Translations under genes and position numbers: made by a program
NCBI RefSeq assembly: GCF_044987625.1
Contig: NZ_JBJDSB010000001.1
Coordinates: 620,001-684,000 of the forward strand
Length of the DNA: 64,000 nt
From: Desulfobaculum sp044987625
Lineage (GTDB): Bacteria; Desulfobacterota; Desulfovibrionia; Desulfovibrionales; Desulfovibrionaceae
Direction: 5' to 3'
Shown: piece by piece, positions 7,807-15,656 of the stretch
Layout: every line of letters begins with the position of its first letter
Numbering within the stretch: position 1 is the stretch's first letter
The notes under the pieces: model-generated
Database searches by the model: none
Told to the model about the DNA's origin: nothing
Seen by the model: only the letters and a program-made list of their open reading frames with translations

Positions 7807-9171
7807 TCAGGCGGCCGTGCCGCCGTACGCGCTGATGATACGCTCCACAAGGTAGCCGGGACTCCCCGGCGTCAGCGCGTCAAAGACCGCTTCAGCATTC
7901 CCGCCGCACACGTCCAGCCGCGCCAAAATATCACGCGTTGCCGCGTCCGCCAGCTTCCGCCCGCTCTCGTCCGCGCCAAAGGCGGCGTCCACACGCTCCA
8001 CCCCGCGCATAAGAAGTACGCTCCACGGCTTCTGCGCGAGGGCAAACACTGCCGCAATGCGCCAGGCGTCGTCCGCGCTGTATATCGTGCCAACGCACCA
8101 CAGCATCTGCGACTTGCGCCATTCGCCGCGTAGGCACAGCAGCACCCCGCGCACCATGGATCCGGGATACGTGGTCCACTGCTCTTCCTCCAGCACATCC
8201 AGAAGGGTTGTGTATTCCTCCTCGCCAAAGACGCCGCGCGCGTCGTCCACCGCCGCAAACGCCGCCGCGCAGTCGCCCTGCTCATAGGCCGTCATCATCT
8301 GTTCAATGGCCGCCACCCGCGCGGCCTCGCGCTGGGCAAGGGCCACCCGCTCCGCTGCCGCCCGCCGCGACCGCACGCGGGACGCGGCGCGCTGGGCGCA
8401 GGTATCGTCAATTCCCTGCGCACGAAGCGCCGACGACGGTTCAAGGGCCTCCAACGCGGCGTCATAGTCCACCTCTCCGTCCGCGCCTGTGGCGTCCTGC
8501 TCCACAAGGGCCACCACATGATGCACCAGGGCCTCAAAGCTCAGCCGCTCGGCAAGGGCGCGAAGCTGGGCCGCTTCAGCCTCGGGCAGGCTGGCAAGGG
8601 CCTGTTCATCCTCCACCGCGCCGGATGAGGCCACAATGTCGTGGCGCAGGCGGCTGACGGTGAGCTGCTGCTGAAAGGACGCCGAAAGCCGCTCCACCTC
8701 GCCGCTCCGGAGCCACGGACGCGCAGCGTCAAGGCGCTCGCGCAGGCCGGCTTTAGCGGTTTCCACCGCCATCTCGCCCTGCTCCACGGCTTCCACATAA
8801 AAGCGCAAATCTGTCCCAAGGCGCTCCACGCGGTCTTCCCGCTCCCGCGCAATGGACCGCTGACGGTTCAGCGCCATAACCCGCCGCGCCTGATAGCGGC
8901 AATAGCGCCCAAGGCGCTCGCGGATTCGCGGGTCCGTCCCCTCATCGGCCACCACGTCATCGTGGTAGGTTTCAAGGGCGTCCCACGCGCCGTCGATGTC
9001 GCCCTTTTCCGCCGCTTCGGACACTATGCGCACCACGTCGCGCTCCACATCCACCCGGCGCGAGGCTTCATCGTCCACGGCGCGAAATTCATCCAGCCGC
9101 TCCATGTCCTGCGTCGCCACCTGCTCAAGTGGGCGTCCGTCCTGCGCGGCCCTCTGTGCTATCTCCGCCAT
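7807..9171 (-). CDS. Putative internal virion / DNA-ejection protein (large)
   Basis: A 454-residue, mostly alpha-helical, charged protein rich in Ala, Glu and Arg, last in the structural operon. Its place after a small Gp14-like gene corresponds to the Gp15/Gp16 internal core position of T7-like phages. It is far shorter than Gp16 and shows no transglycosylase motif. Extended helical regions cover about residues 40-330. The start at 9171 is chosen for AGGAAGG seven bases upstream; longer in-frame readings lack one. No tail-fibre gene follows it, only the converging marC terminator. The assignment rests mainly on gene order. Confidence 0.55.
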   Translation of the reverse strand: MAEIAQRAAQDGRPLEQVATQDMERLDEFRAVDDEASRRVDVERDVVRIVSEAAEKGDIDGAWDALETYHDDVVADEGTDPRIRERLGRYCRYQARRVMALNRQRSIAREREDRVERLGTDLRFYVEAVEQGEMAVETAKAGLRERLDAARPWLRSGEVERLSASFQQQLTVSRLRHDIVASSGAVEDEQALASLPEAEAAQLRALAERLSFEALVHHVVALVEQDATGADGEVDYDAALEALEPSSALRAQGIDDTCAQRAASRVRSRRAAAERVALAQREAARVAAIEQMMTAYEQGDCAAAFAAVDDARGVFGEEEYTTLLDVLEEEQWTTYPGSMVRGVLLCLRGEWRKSQMLWCVGTIYSADDAWRIAAVFALAQKPWSVLLMRGVERVDAAFGADESGRKLADAATRDILARLDVCGGNAEAVFDALTPGSPGYLVERIISAYGGTAA

Positions 9172-9228
9172 ATCGGCACCTTCCTGTTCGTTGCTCATAT
9201 CTCGCGCCACTGTGGCGCTGGATTCGCG

Positions 9229-9705
9229 CTATCTGGCGGCAAGCAGGGACGACCCAAGGCCGATCATCTTGCCGCGGATAATACTGCCTTGGCGCTGACG
9301 CGCGGCATCGGCGCGCAGGTCGTACTGCCCTGCCGAGTACCTGCCACCGTAGCGCGCCTGCCGGGCGCGGTATTCGGCGTCACGCTCCATCTCGACCATG
9401 CTTCGTTCATGAGCCGCCGCCTGTCCAGACAGCACCTCCACGGCGGAACCACCCGAGGCATCAAGGCCGTGAACGCCGTACTCCACCAAACTCTGCGCCG
9501 CCGCGCGCTGGGATGCGTCGCGCATTCTCAGTGCGTTGTGCTTTGCCTGCCGCTTGATGCGTTTTGCTTCGTATTCACCCGCAATGCGGGCGTTTTCGGC
9601 CTGCTGTTTTGCCAGCCGCTCACTTTGCTGGGCGCTCTTGATTTGCGTCCATGTGGATGTTGCCTGCAGTCCGGCAATTGCCGCTACGGGGAGCATCACT
9701 GACAT
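9229..9705 (-). CDS. Internal virion protein A-like (T7 Gp14 position)
   Basis: A 158-residue protein with a short hydrophobic N-terminus (MLPVAAIAGLQATSTW) followed by a long Gln/Ala/Glu/Arg helix (IKSAQQSERLAKQQAENARI), then Ser/Gly-containing and Arg-rich segments. This matches the small internal core proteins of podoviruses that enter the cell envelope during DNA ejection. The ATG has GGGAGG eight bases upstream and overlaps the end of the preceding GNAT-like gene by 10 bases, so translation is coupled. Confidence 0.6.
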   Translation of the reverse strand: MSVMLPVAAIAGLQATSTWTQIKSAQQSERLAKQQAENARIAGEYEAKRIKRQAKHNALRMRDASQRAAAQSLVEYGVHGLDASGGSAVEVLSGQAAAHERSMVEMERDAEYRARQARYGGRYSAGQYDLRADAARQRQGSIIRGKMIGLGSSLLAAR

Positions 9706-10157
9706 GTCTCTATCCTCCCATAAATGTAATAGTCCCTGCCGCCATACAGCCGCCGGAGCAGTCCCTCGCGCCGAAAGCCCAGCCGCGACAGCCAGCGGCA
9801 ACTGGTGGCGTGGCCCCTCACCACAAGGGCCTGCAGCCGCTCAATCTCCGCCTCGGCCACAAGGCGCGGCAGCATCCGCACCACCGCCCGCTGAAAGGAC
9901 AGGGCAAAGCGCGGAGTCTGCGGACTGGTCAGCGCCCAGCAATCGCCAAGGCCGGGGCGCGACACCACAATGCCCGCACTCGCCACAACGCGCCCCTGCC
10001 ATAGACCGCTAAAGGCCGGACCGCTGGCCGCATACATCCGCCCCGTCTCCAGTGGGTCCGCCGCAGCGGGCGCGCCCTCCAGACCAAGCGCGTCCAAGGG
10101 CCGCAGCCGGATGCGCGCCGCATGCTCAGGGACAAAGGGAACTATCTCCAGCCGCAT
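9696..10157 (-). CDS. GNAT-fold phage protein (T7 Gp13-like)
   Basis: A 153-residue protein with features of a GNAT acyltransferase fold: a beta segment SGLWQGRVVASAGIVV, a helix around AVVRMLPRLVAEAEIERL, and the closing motif WLSRLGFRREGLLRRLYGGRDYYIYGR. Proteins of this type sit between the tail tubes and internal virion genes in T7-like phages, as here. Whether it acts as an acetyltransferase is unknown; related phage proteins help assemble the internal core. It starts one base after the tail tube B stop. Confidence 0.65.
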   Translation of the reverse strand: MRLEIVPFVPEHAARIRLRPLDALGLEGAPAAADPLETGRMYAASGPAFSGLWQGRVVASAGIVVSRPGLGDCWALTSPQTPRFALSFQRAVVRMLPRLVAEAEIERLQALVVRGHATSCRWLSRLGFRREGLLRRLYGGRDYYIYGRIETCQ

Positions 10158-10158
10158 A

Positions 10159-12258
10159 TCAATTTCCTCCCACCACTTCGGGCACGCAGCAGATGAGCGT
10201 CATGGGCAAAGGGTCGTCCTGCCGCACCGTAAACAGCCCGTCGCGGTCAAACCCGCCGGACAGGCGCACCAACCTATCGCCGGAGTACAGCCCCGGCGCC
10301 ACGCCGGCACGCACATCATGCACATGGGAGAGGATGGTCTCGTAGCGGCCTTCACGGTCATCGCCGGAGCACACACGCCCGCCCACTGTTTCCAAAAAGC
10401 GCAGCGTCACGCCCATCACGCGCTTGCGCTTGGTCTGCGAGGTGCCGCCCCCCGCGCCAACCTCCAGCCGCATGGGCTGCAACACACTGGAATACCCCAG
10501 CCCAACATGCACCCGCCGCGCATTGCGCCGCAGGTCCACACCGCCCCCGCGGACCACACGCTCGCCCAGCACGCAACCGTCCGCCAGCACCTGCACGGTC
10601 TCGCCCTCCAGATGGGACAGGCCGTCCACATGGTCCACGGCTTCGCCCGAGTAGGACAACCCGCAGTCCACAAAGAAGGCGTCGCTGGCATCGGGCGCGC
10701 CATGGGCGGCAAAGCCCGGGTCCATACGCTCCACATAGCGGCGCACCTGCCCCTCAACCGTACGCCGCACCAGCAGCCACACCTCGTCGCCCCACGCGCC
10801 GGGGATGACGGCCACGGATTCCACGCGTCCATCCCCGCCAAGGGGATGCCGGTGCCATGCGCGCACGTTTTCCTCGCTGAGGTAGGTACAGCCCACCAGC
10901 GCCCCGTCACTGCGCACACACCACAGCACGCCGTCGGGCTCACGCGCGTAATCCATCTCGCACAGCCCCGGACCGGTGGCGTGCTCCGCAAGCAGCGTCA
11001 GTTCCGGTGCGGCGTAGCTATAGGACGCGTAGTCAAAGGTCATTTCGCGAATTTTACGCCCGGAGCGGGTCACATAGAGCACGGCGTTGGAGATGAGCTG
11101 GGCGGGCATGGACGCACTGCCGTGAGCGGACTGGCGCTTGCGCTGGCACTTGGCGGGGGTCATGCCCTCGCCCTCAACGCCGGACCAGACCTTCACCTCC
11201 GAGGCATTGGTCCCCACCAGCAGGTGCTCCTGATCCATCAGCCACCGAATGGGATTGACGCGGGAGCCGGACAACGTGATTTCAATGGCGTCATCATCAA
11301 GAGGCTCGCCCTGAATGCCATGGTCAAAGAGGCTGGTATTCAGGCGAAAGTCCTCGTACTCGCCGGTGCGCGACAGCCACAGCGTCAGCGGCGCTTCGGG
11401 CGTGGCCGCCAGCACAAGCCGGTCCTCATAGAAGCCAATGCACGACGGCCAGCAGCCATCCTTCCACGCCTCGGGCATGGTGTGGCCCTTGGAGATTTCC
11501 TTCCAGTACTTGGTTTGTAGCTTGCCATTGGCGTAGATGCTTTCAACCTCGTCGTCGGCGTCCTCGTTTGGGGAGTCCTTGAAGGTCACCTTAAGTTCTC
11601 TGTCCAGCGCATCAAACTGCCGCGTGCCGATGTACTTGAACCAGTAGGTCACCGTGAACGCAACGCGCCTCAGCAGCCAACAGCACTCAAACAGCGCCCC
11701 TTCGGGCAGGGTAAACGTATCGCCCTGAAAGCCCTTGCCGCCGCACAACTCGCCCTCGTAGATGTCGATATCCCAGCCCGGAGCGTGGAACTCCAGCGGC
11801 GCAATGGTCCAGTCGTCATGCCCGTGGCGCGTGAGCTTGTGCGGGCGCACGTGCGGATGCACCAGATAGAGCACATCCGCGCTCTGGGCCACATTCACGT
11901 CATGAATCTGGTCCTGCGTCCACGGGGTTTCAATTTCGTACGGGGCATTGTCCTCGCCAAGGATGACGCCGCCATCGGTGTAGAACCGCATATACTTGTC
12001 ACCAAGCTCCAGAACGTAGCTCTGGGACTGGGTGGCGTTGAAGTCAAAGGGGATAAGCCGCGCCGGACGGTCCGCGTGCTTGGCAGGAGCCACAAACCGC
12101 GTGCCCGGCCTGCGAAACACACTGCCGTGGGGACGGGGGATGAAGTTCTCCAACCTGCGGCAGCCGGAGTAGTACTTTTCATGGTCCGTCCTGCCATCCA
12201 TATGCGCGGAGAGTTCGCCAGCGGTGAAGGCGTTGATGATGGGGGTTGCCGTCAGCAT
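10159..12258 (-). CDS. Tail tubular protein B-like (T7 Gp12-type tail nozzle)
   Basis: A 699-residue virion protein. The N-terminus (INAFTAGELSAHMDGRTD, GCRRLENFIPRPHGSVFRRP, GTRFV) is the classic signature of podoviral tail tubular protein B / stabilisation proteins. The sequence then runs through beta-rich propeller-like repeats (ADVLYLVHPHVRPHKLTR). It is expected to form the distal short-tail nozzle. It overlaps the preceding tail tube A gene by 7 bases. Confidence 0.88.
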   Translation of the reverse strand: MLTATPIINAFTAGELSAHMDGRTDHEKYYSGCRRLENFIPRPHGSVFRRPGTRFVAPAKHADRPARLIPFDFNATQSQSYVLELGDKYMRFYTDGGVILGEDNAPYEIETPWTQDQIHDVNVAQSADVLYLVHPHVRPHKLTRHGHDDWTIAPLEFHAPGWDIDIYEGELCGGKGFQGDTFTLPEGALFECCWLLRRVAFTVTYWFKYIGTRQFDALDRELKVTFKDSPNEDADDEVESIYANGKLQTKYWKEISKGHTMPEAWKDGCWPSCIGFYEDRLVLAATPEAPLTLWLSRTGEYEDFRLNTSLFDHGIQGEPLDDDAIEITLSGSRVNPIRWLMDQEHLLVGTNASEVKVWSGVEGEGMTPAKCQRKRQSAHGSASMPAQLISNAVLYVTRSGRKIREMTFDYASYSYAAPELTLLAEHATGPGLCEMDYAREPDGVLWCVRSDGALVGCTYLSEENVRAWHRHPLGGDGRVESVAVIPGAWGDEVWLLVRRTVEGQVRRYVERMDPGFAAHGAPDASDAFFVDCGLSYSGEAVDHVDGLSHLEGETVQVLADGCVLGERVVRGGGVDLRRNARRVHVGLGYSSVLQPMRLEVGAGGGTSQTKRKRVMGVTLRFLETVGGRVCSGDDREGRYETILSHVHDVRAGVAPGLYSGDRLVRLSGGFDRDGLFTVRQDDPLPMTLICCVPEVVGGN

Positions 12259-12812
12259 GACGCGCCCCGCGCGGTGATGAAGCCGTCCGGGCGGCGCGTA
12301 ACGGGCCGGCCACCGCCCTGCGCGTCGCGGCTTTTGGCCGTGCGCAGGCGCTGGCGGTACAGATTCTCCATACGCTCCTTCTCCGCCGAGGAGCCGGTGA
12401 TTTTCTTAGCCGCATGGGCGGCAATGCGCGTCGCCAGCGCCACCCGGAAGGTGGGCGGCATTTCGCTGACGCGGGTCACCCGGCGCACGTAGCGCACCTT
12501 CATGGTGCCGCTGTCGGCCAGCAGGGCGCGCCCTTCAATGCTAAAGGGGACATCCGGCTGCACCTCCATGACGTACAGGCAATCCGGCGGGAGCACATAG
12601 GCCCTGCCGTACCCAAAACCCGGCCCTTCGGCCGCCCGGGCCAATTCGGCCCGGGCGATGGCGAAGTTCCACGGATGCTCCTCCAGCAGGGCGTCCCGCT
12701 CCTCCTCATAGAGGGCCGAGACGATGCGGGCGCGCTCCGTATCCTGATCCGCCGATGTGATGCGGTCCTCACCCAATTCGATGAGAGCCGCGGACAAAAT
12801 CCGCGCAGGCAC
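12252..12812 (-). CDS. Tail tubular protein A-like (T7 Gp11-type gatekeeper)
   Basis: A 186-residue protein matching podoviral tail tubular protein A: N-terminal SAALIELGEDRITS, then LYEEERDALLEEHPWNFAIAR, a PPDCLYVMEV beta segment and VALATRIAAHAAKKITGS near the C-terminus. In the virion it links the portal to the tail nozzle. It lies between the staple-like gene and tail tube B, as in related phages. Confidence 0.88.
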   Translation of the reverse strand: MPARILSAALIELGEDRITSADQDTERARIVSALYEEERDALLEEHPWNFAIARAELARAAEGPGFGYGRAYVLPPDCLYVMEVQPDVPFSIEGRALLADSGTMKVRYVRRVTRVSEMPPTFRVALATRIAAHAAKKITGSSAEKERMENLYRQRLRTAKSRDAQGGGRPVTRRPDGFITARGASC

Positions 12813-12814
12813 GG

Positions 12815-13147
12815 CTACATCCCTCCGTCAAACACGCCGCGGAAGAAGTCCTCGTCCTCGTCGCGCTCCGGACGGCCGCTCTCCTGCGGGGTCAGGCGCG
12901 TGACCTCAAGGGCGAAGGCAACGCCGCCGCGCCCATCGCCATGGCCCTGCGGCTCGCCCACTGTGGCCCGCCCAGCAAGGGCAAACACATCACCGGGGGC
13001 GGGGGCCTCTTCCACGCCAAGGCGGCGCAGAGCCTTGACGTCCAGCATCAGCCGGGCGGAACGCTCCGCACCCTGTCGGGGCGTGCCGCCCTGCTCACCC
13101 TGCCGCTGACCCGGACCTGCCACGTCATCCAAGCGTCTGAACTGCAT
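12815..13147 (-). CDS. Putative capsid staple-like head protein
   Basis: A 110-residue acidic protein. The core LDVKALRRLGVEEAPAPGDVFAL followed by a beta stretch and FALEVTRL resembles small capsid staple proteins found next to the head-tail genes of podoviruses, where a conserved leucine-rich start leads to a P-x-GD turn. The C-terminus is very acidic (ERDEDEDFFRG). The start at 13147 follows GGAAGGAG. The function is an analogy from pattern and position. Confidence 0.5.
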   Translation of the reverse strand: MQFRRLDDVAGPGQRQGEQGGTPRQGAERSARLMLDVKALRRLGVEEAPAPGDVFALAGRATVGEPQGHGDGRGGVAFALEVTRLTPQESGRPERDEDEDFFRGVFDGGM

Positions 13148-13230
13148 ATATCGTTCTCCTTCCCGCCGCGTGGCGGCGGGGCTGCGTCGTCGTATGGGCG
13201 GGCCGCACATGGCGGCCCGCCCCGCGCCCG

Positions 13231-13617
13231 CTATCGGGCCAGATATTCACCGTAGATGGAAATGGAGCCGCTGGCGGACGGGTCCGAGGTCTGCACCATA
13301 GCCTTCACACCAGGCTGCGCATCCGTGGGGACCACAAAACGGCCCAACACTTCACCAGCGCCAATGGGCGCCCCGCCATACACCTTGCACACGGTGCCCA
13401 ATTCCTCTGGCATGCTGCCGCCATGCAGCAGCTTCACCGTCAGCGTTTTGCCCTCGGCAAGGGCAATTTCGGAGGCGGCCTCCACCACCACCTGCGCCGC
13501 GCCCAGGGTGCCGGTATAGTCCTGCGGCGTGCCGTTGCCGTTGGCCGTGGTGTCCTTGGGCAGGGGCATATCCTTGGCCAGATAGCCGTCGTGCATCTTC
13601 AGGGTCTGCGTGTACAT
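13231..13617 (-). CDS. Capsid cement protein (Bbp16-like)
   Basis: A 128-residue beta-rich protein just downstream of the major capsid gene. The pattern of an N-terminal MHDGYLAKD, the stretch TGTLGAAQVVVEAASEIALAEGKTLTVKLL in parts, then GRFVVPT and a C-terminal IYGEYLAR, fits the Bbp16 cement family of Bordetella phage BPP-1, which decorates the shell and follows the Bbp17 capsid gene in the same way. The start codon is at 13617, with AGGAGG five bases before. The open frame extends further upstream through the capsid gene, but that part is only a shadow. Confidence 0.65.
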   Translation of the reverse strand: MYTQTLKMHDGYLAKDMPLPKDTTANGNGTPQDYTGTLGAAQVVVEAASEIALAEGKTLTVKLLHGGSMPEELGTVCKVYGGAPIGAGEVLGRFVVPTDAQPGVKAMVQTSDPSASGSISIYGEYLAR

Positions 13618-13625
13618 GCGTCCTC

Positions 13626-14540
13626 CTATTTCTTGACCGTGACGCTCTGCTCGGTCGCGTCCTCGAAGTTGTAGCTGGTGATGATAGGCACGCCGTTCCA
13701 TTCGGCGATGCGGCGGTCCACATTGCGGTCGCCGGGGGCCATCTGGAAGGCTGCGCCCTTGCCCGCCTCGGCGAGGATGGACAGCACCTTGCGGTGACAG
13801 AACAGGAAGGTGCCCTTCTGGGCGCGGACCATGTCCAACAGATTGTCCACCATCACGGCGGTGGGCTTTTTGTCCTCGGTGATGTTCACCAGGCCCGCCA
13901 CGGTATGGGGGTTGGCCACCTGCATGCCGAAGTAGCCCTTGTAGCGCACGCCGTAGCCAAGGATGCCGTTTTCGTTCTCGTACAAGCCACCGTTGTTGAT
14001 GGCGGTCACGTTCAGCAGACCGCCCTGCTTGAAGCCGACGGGGCTGTACAGGCCGGTGGTCTCGCCGGAGACGAAGCGCACCGCAAGGATGGACCAGCAG
14101 CCGCCAGAGGAGCCGCCGGCATTGATGAGGGCGTTGTTGTCCAGGGCGAACTGGCGCAGGTTTCTGTAGATGATGGCCTTTTCCGCATCCACGCCCAGCT
14201 TGCGCAGGGCCTTGGGGGTCTTTTTGGCGAAGTACTTGTCCCTGCCGCCAAAGGCACGGGCCTTGTCCTCCGGGCAAAACATCTTGGCGCCCATGATGGA
14301 GAGGTCCACCTTGCGCAGGCGGGAATCCACGTCGATGCTGTCCAGCGGCGCGTCCATGTCCACAAAGCCGCCGCCGGAGACTTCCGCCACTTCCTCATAC
14401 ACGTTCCACAGGGCGTGGGAGGCTTCCTCAAAGGGGATCACGTCAAGGACGGGAGTCTCCTCGGTCAGCCAGTCCACCTGTTTGGGCTGCTTTTTGGCGT
14501 AGGCCGCGGAAATCTCGCGCAGTGTTCCGGTAATGCTCAT
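13626..14540 (-). CDS. Major capsid protein (Bbp17-like, HK97 fold)
   Basis: A 304-residue protein in the capsid position. Recognisable segments are VDWLTEETPVLDVIPF near the N-terminus, a loop with GGRDKYFAKKTPKALRKLG, and the C-terminal domain TFLFCHRKVLSILAEAG plus WNGVPIITSYNFEDATEQ. These match the small major capsid proteins of BPP-1-like podoviruses. The ATG has AAAGGAGC upstream. A scaffold gene precedes it and the cement gene follows after 8 bases. Confidence 0.85.
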   Translation of the reverse strand: MSITGTLREISAAYAKKQPKQVDWLTEETPVLDVIPFEEASHALWNVYEEVAEVSGGGFVDMDAPLDSIDVDSRLRKVDLSIMGAKMFCPEDKARAFGGRDKYFAKKTPKALRKLGVDAEKAIIYRNLRQFALDNNALINAGGSSGGCWSILAVRFVSGETTGLYSPVGFKQGGLLNVTAINNGGLYENENGILGYGVRYKGYFGMQVANPHTVAGLVNITEDKKPTAVMVDNLLDMVRAQKGTFLFCHRKVLSILAEAGKGAAFQMAPGDRNVDRRIAEWNGVPIITSYNFEDATEQSVTVKK

Positions 14541-14619
14541 GAAATGTGCTCCTTTCGCACGTCTGTTGGGGCTTGGCCCCCGTGTTCATCGGCCCGGAAC
14601 CGTCTCCGGGCCGCCCCGG

Positions 14620-15411
14620 TCAGCCGCCGAAGACCTCTTCGGCGAAGAACCGTTCCGTGGACATGGTGGGGCGACGGCCCTGCGGACCACCATTGCCCGC
14701 CGCCCACGTGTCCTCTGTGAAGGCCATTCCCACGCTGTGGAACAGGCGCACCATGGCGGCGTTGTCGCCAAAGGCGTCAAGCACGCCGCGCGCCTCGCCC
14801 TGCGTCAGGCCCGCCTGCTCGGCAACGCGCCCAAATCCGCGCCGCGCCACGTCAAGGTTCCTGTCCGTCTGCTCACCCCACAACTGGCGCAGCTGCTGGC
14901 CTGTCTGCTCGCGGCGCGCTCCGGCCATGGCCTCGTCGCCCTCGGCAAACTGCGACACAAGAGCGTTGTAACGGTCGGCCAGGCCCTGCGCCTGCTGAGG
15001 TGACAGGCCAAGCTCGTGGGCGGATTCGCGGAACCAATCCACAAAGGTCCCGTCCGCATCCACGCCTTCGGGCATAGCCAGTTCGTAGCCCTCCGGGGCT
15101 TCGGGCACGCCCACCATCTTGCGCAACTCCGCATCAAAGGCGGCCTGCTCCTCGTCGGTGGCGTCCTCGCTGGGCGGCGTCAGACCAATGGTCTTGCGCC
15201 CCACCAGAGAACGCGCATGCAGAAGCGAACGCGCCATATCCGCCGGGGACTTGAACTCCCGCAGGCTCGGGTGCTCGCGCAGGGGCACGTTGTGGCCGTC
15301 CACATCAATGGCGGCGTCCTCGGGAATGACATCCTCTATCCAGTGAGCCGGAGTGGAAGGTGTCTCAATGCCGTTTCCGGTTTCGGGGGCGGGGGAGGCT
15401 TCCATATTCAT
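14620..15411 (-). CDS. Head scaffolding protein
   Basis: A 263-residue acidic, helical protein. The sequence LREFKSPADMARSLLHARSLVGRKTIGLTPP, then a G-V-P-EAPEGYEL stretch and a long helical C-terminal half, is the standard layout of podoviral scaffold proteins, which fill the procapsid during assembly and then leave. It lies between portal and capsid and overlaps the upstream small gene by 4 bases. No protease domain is evident. Confidence 0.8.
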   Translation of the reverse strand: MNMEASPAPETGNGIETPSTPAHWIEDVIPEDAAIDVDGHNVPLREHPSLREFKSPADMARSLLHARSLVGRKTIGLTPPSEDATDEEQAAFDAELRKMVGVPEAPEGYELAMPEGVDADGTFVDWFRESAHELGLSPQQAQGLADRYNALVSQFAEGDEAMAGARREQTGQQLRQLWGEQTDRNLDVARRGFGRVAEQAGLTQGEARGVLDAFGDNAAMVRLFHSVGMAFTEDTWAAGNGGPQGRRPTMSTERFFAEEVFGG

Positions 15412-15656
15412 GGTCCGTCAGCTCCTTTCGCAGCAGTGTCCTGTGCGGTTTCAAGAAATTCGAGAAGTTGAAATAGCGTCATGCGGCCGTAGCGGAAGGC
15501 CACCTGTTCGCCGCTGTGCCAGTCCGTGGGGGCACCGGTGGGCGCCATAAAGCAGTGGGTGCGCAGCACCTCCCGCAGCACGCGGCCCGAGGGCGTCCCC
15601 AGCGCCGCACGCACATGCGCGGCAATGTCCTGTTCCGTCATGCCGTCCAGGGTCAT
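15408..15656 (-). CDS. Bbp19-like small head protein
   Basis: An 82-residue protein. The segment FxTPSGRVLREVLRTHCF (here beginning ALGTPSGR) with a following VAFRYGRMTLFQLLEFL helix resembles the Bbp19 family, found between portal and scaffold genes in BPP-1-like phages. It overlaps both neighbours by 4 bases (ATGA type), showing tight coupling. The exact role in the virion is unknown. Confidence 0.6.
   Translation of the reverse strand: MTLDGMTEQDIAAHVRAALGTPSGRVLREVLRTHCFMAPTGAPTDWHSGEQVAFRYGRMTLFQLLEFLETAQDTAAKGADGP

Noticed and set aside
13618..14277. Upstream extension of the cement-protein frame into the capsid gene
   Set aside because: That part overlaps the capsid gene in another frame and gives a Gly/Arg-rich shadow; a good ribosome site precedes the ATG at 13617.
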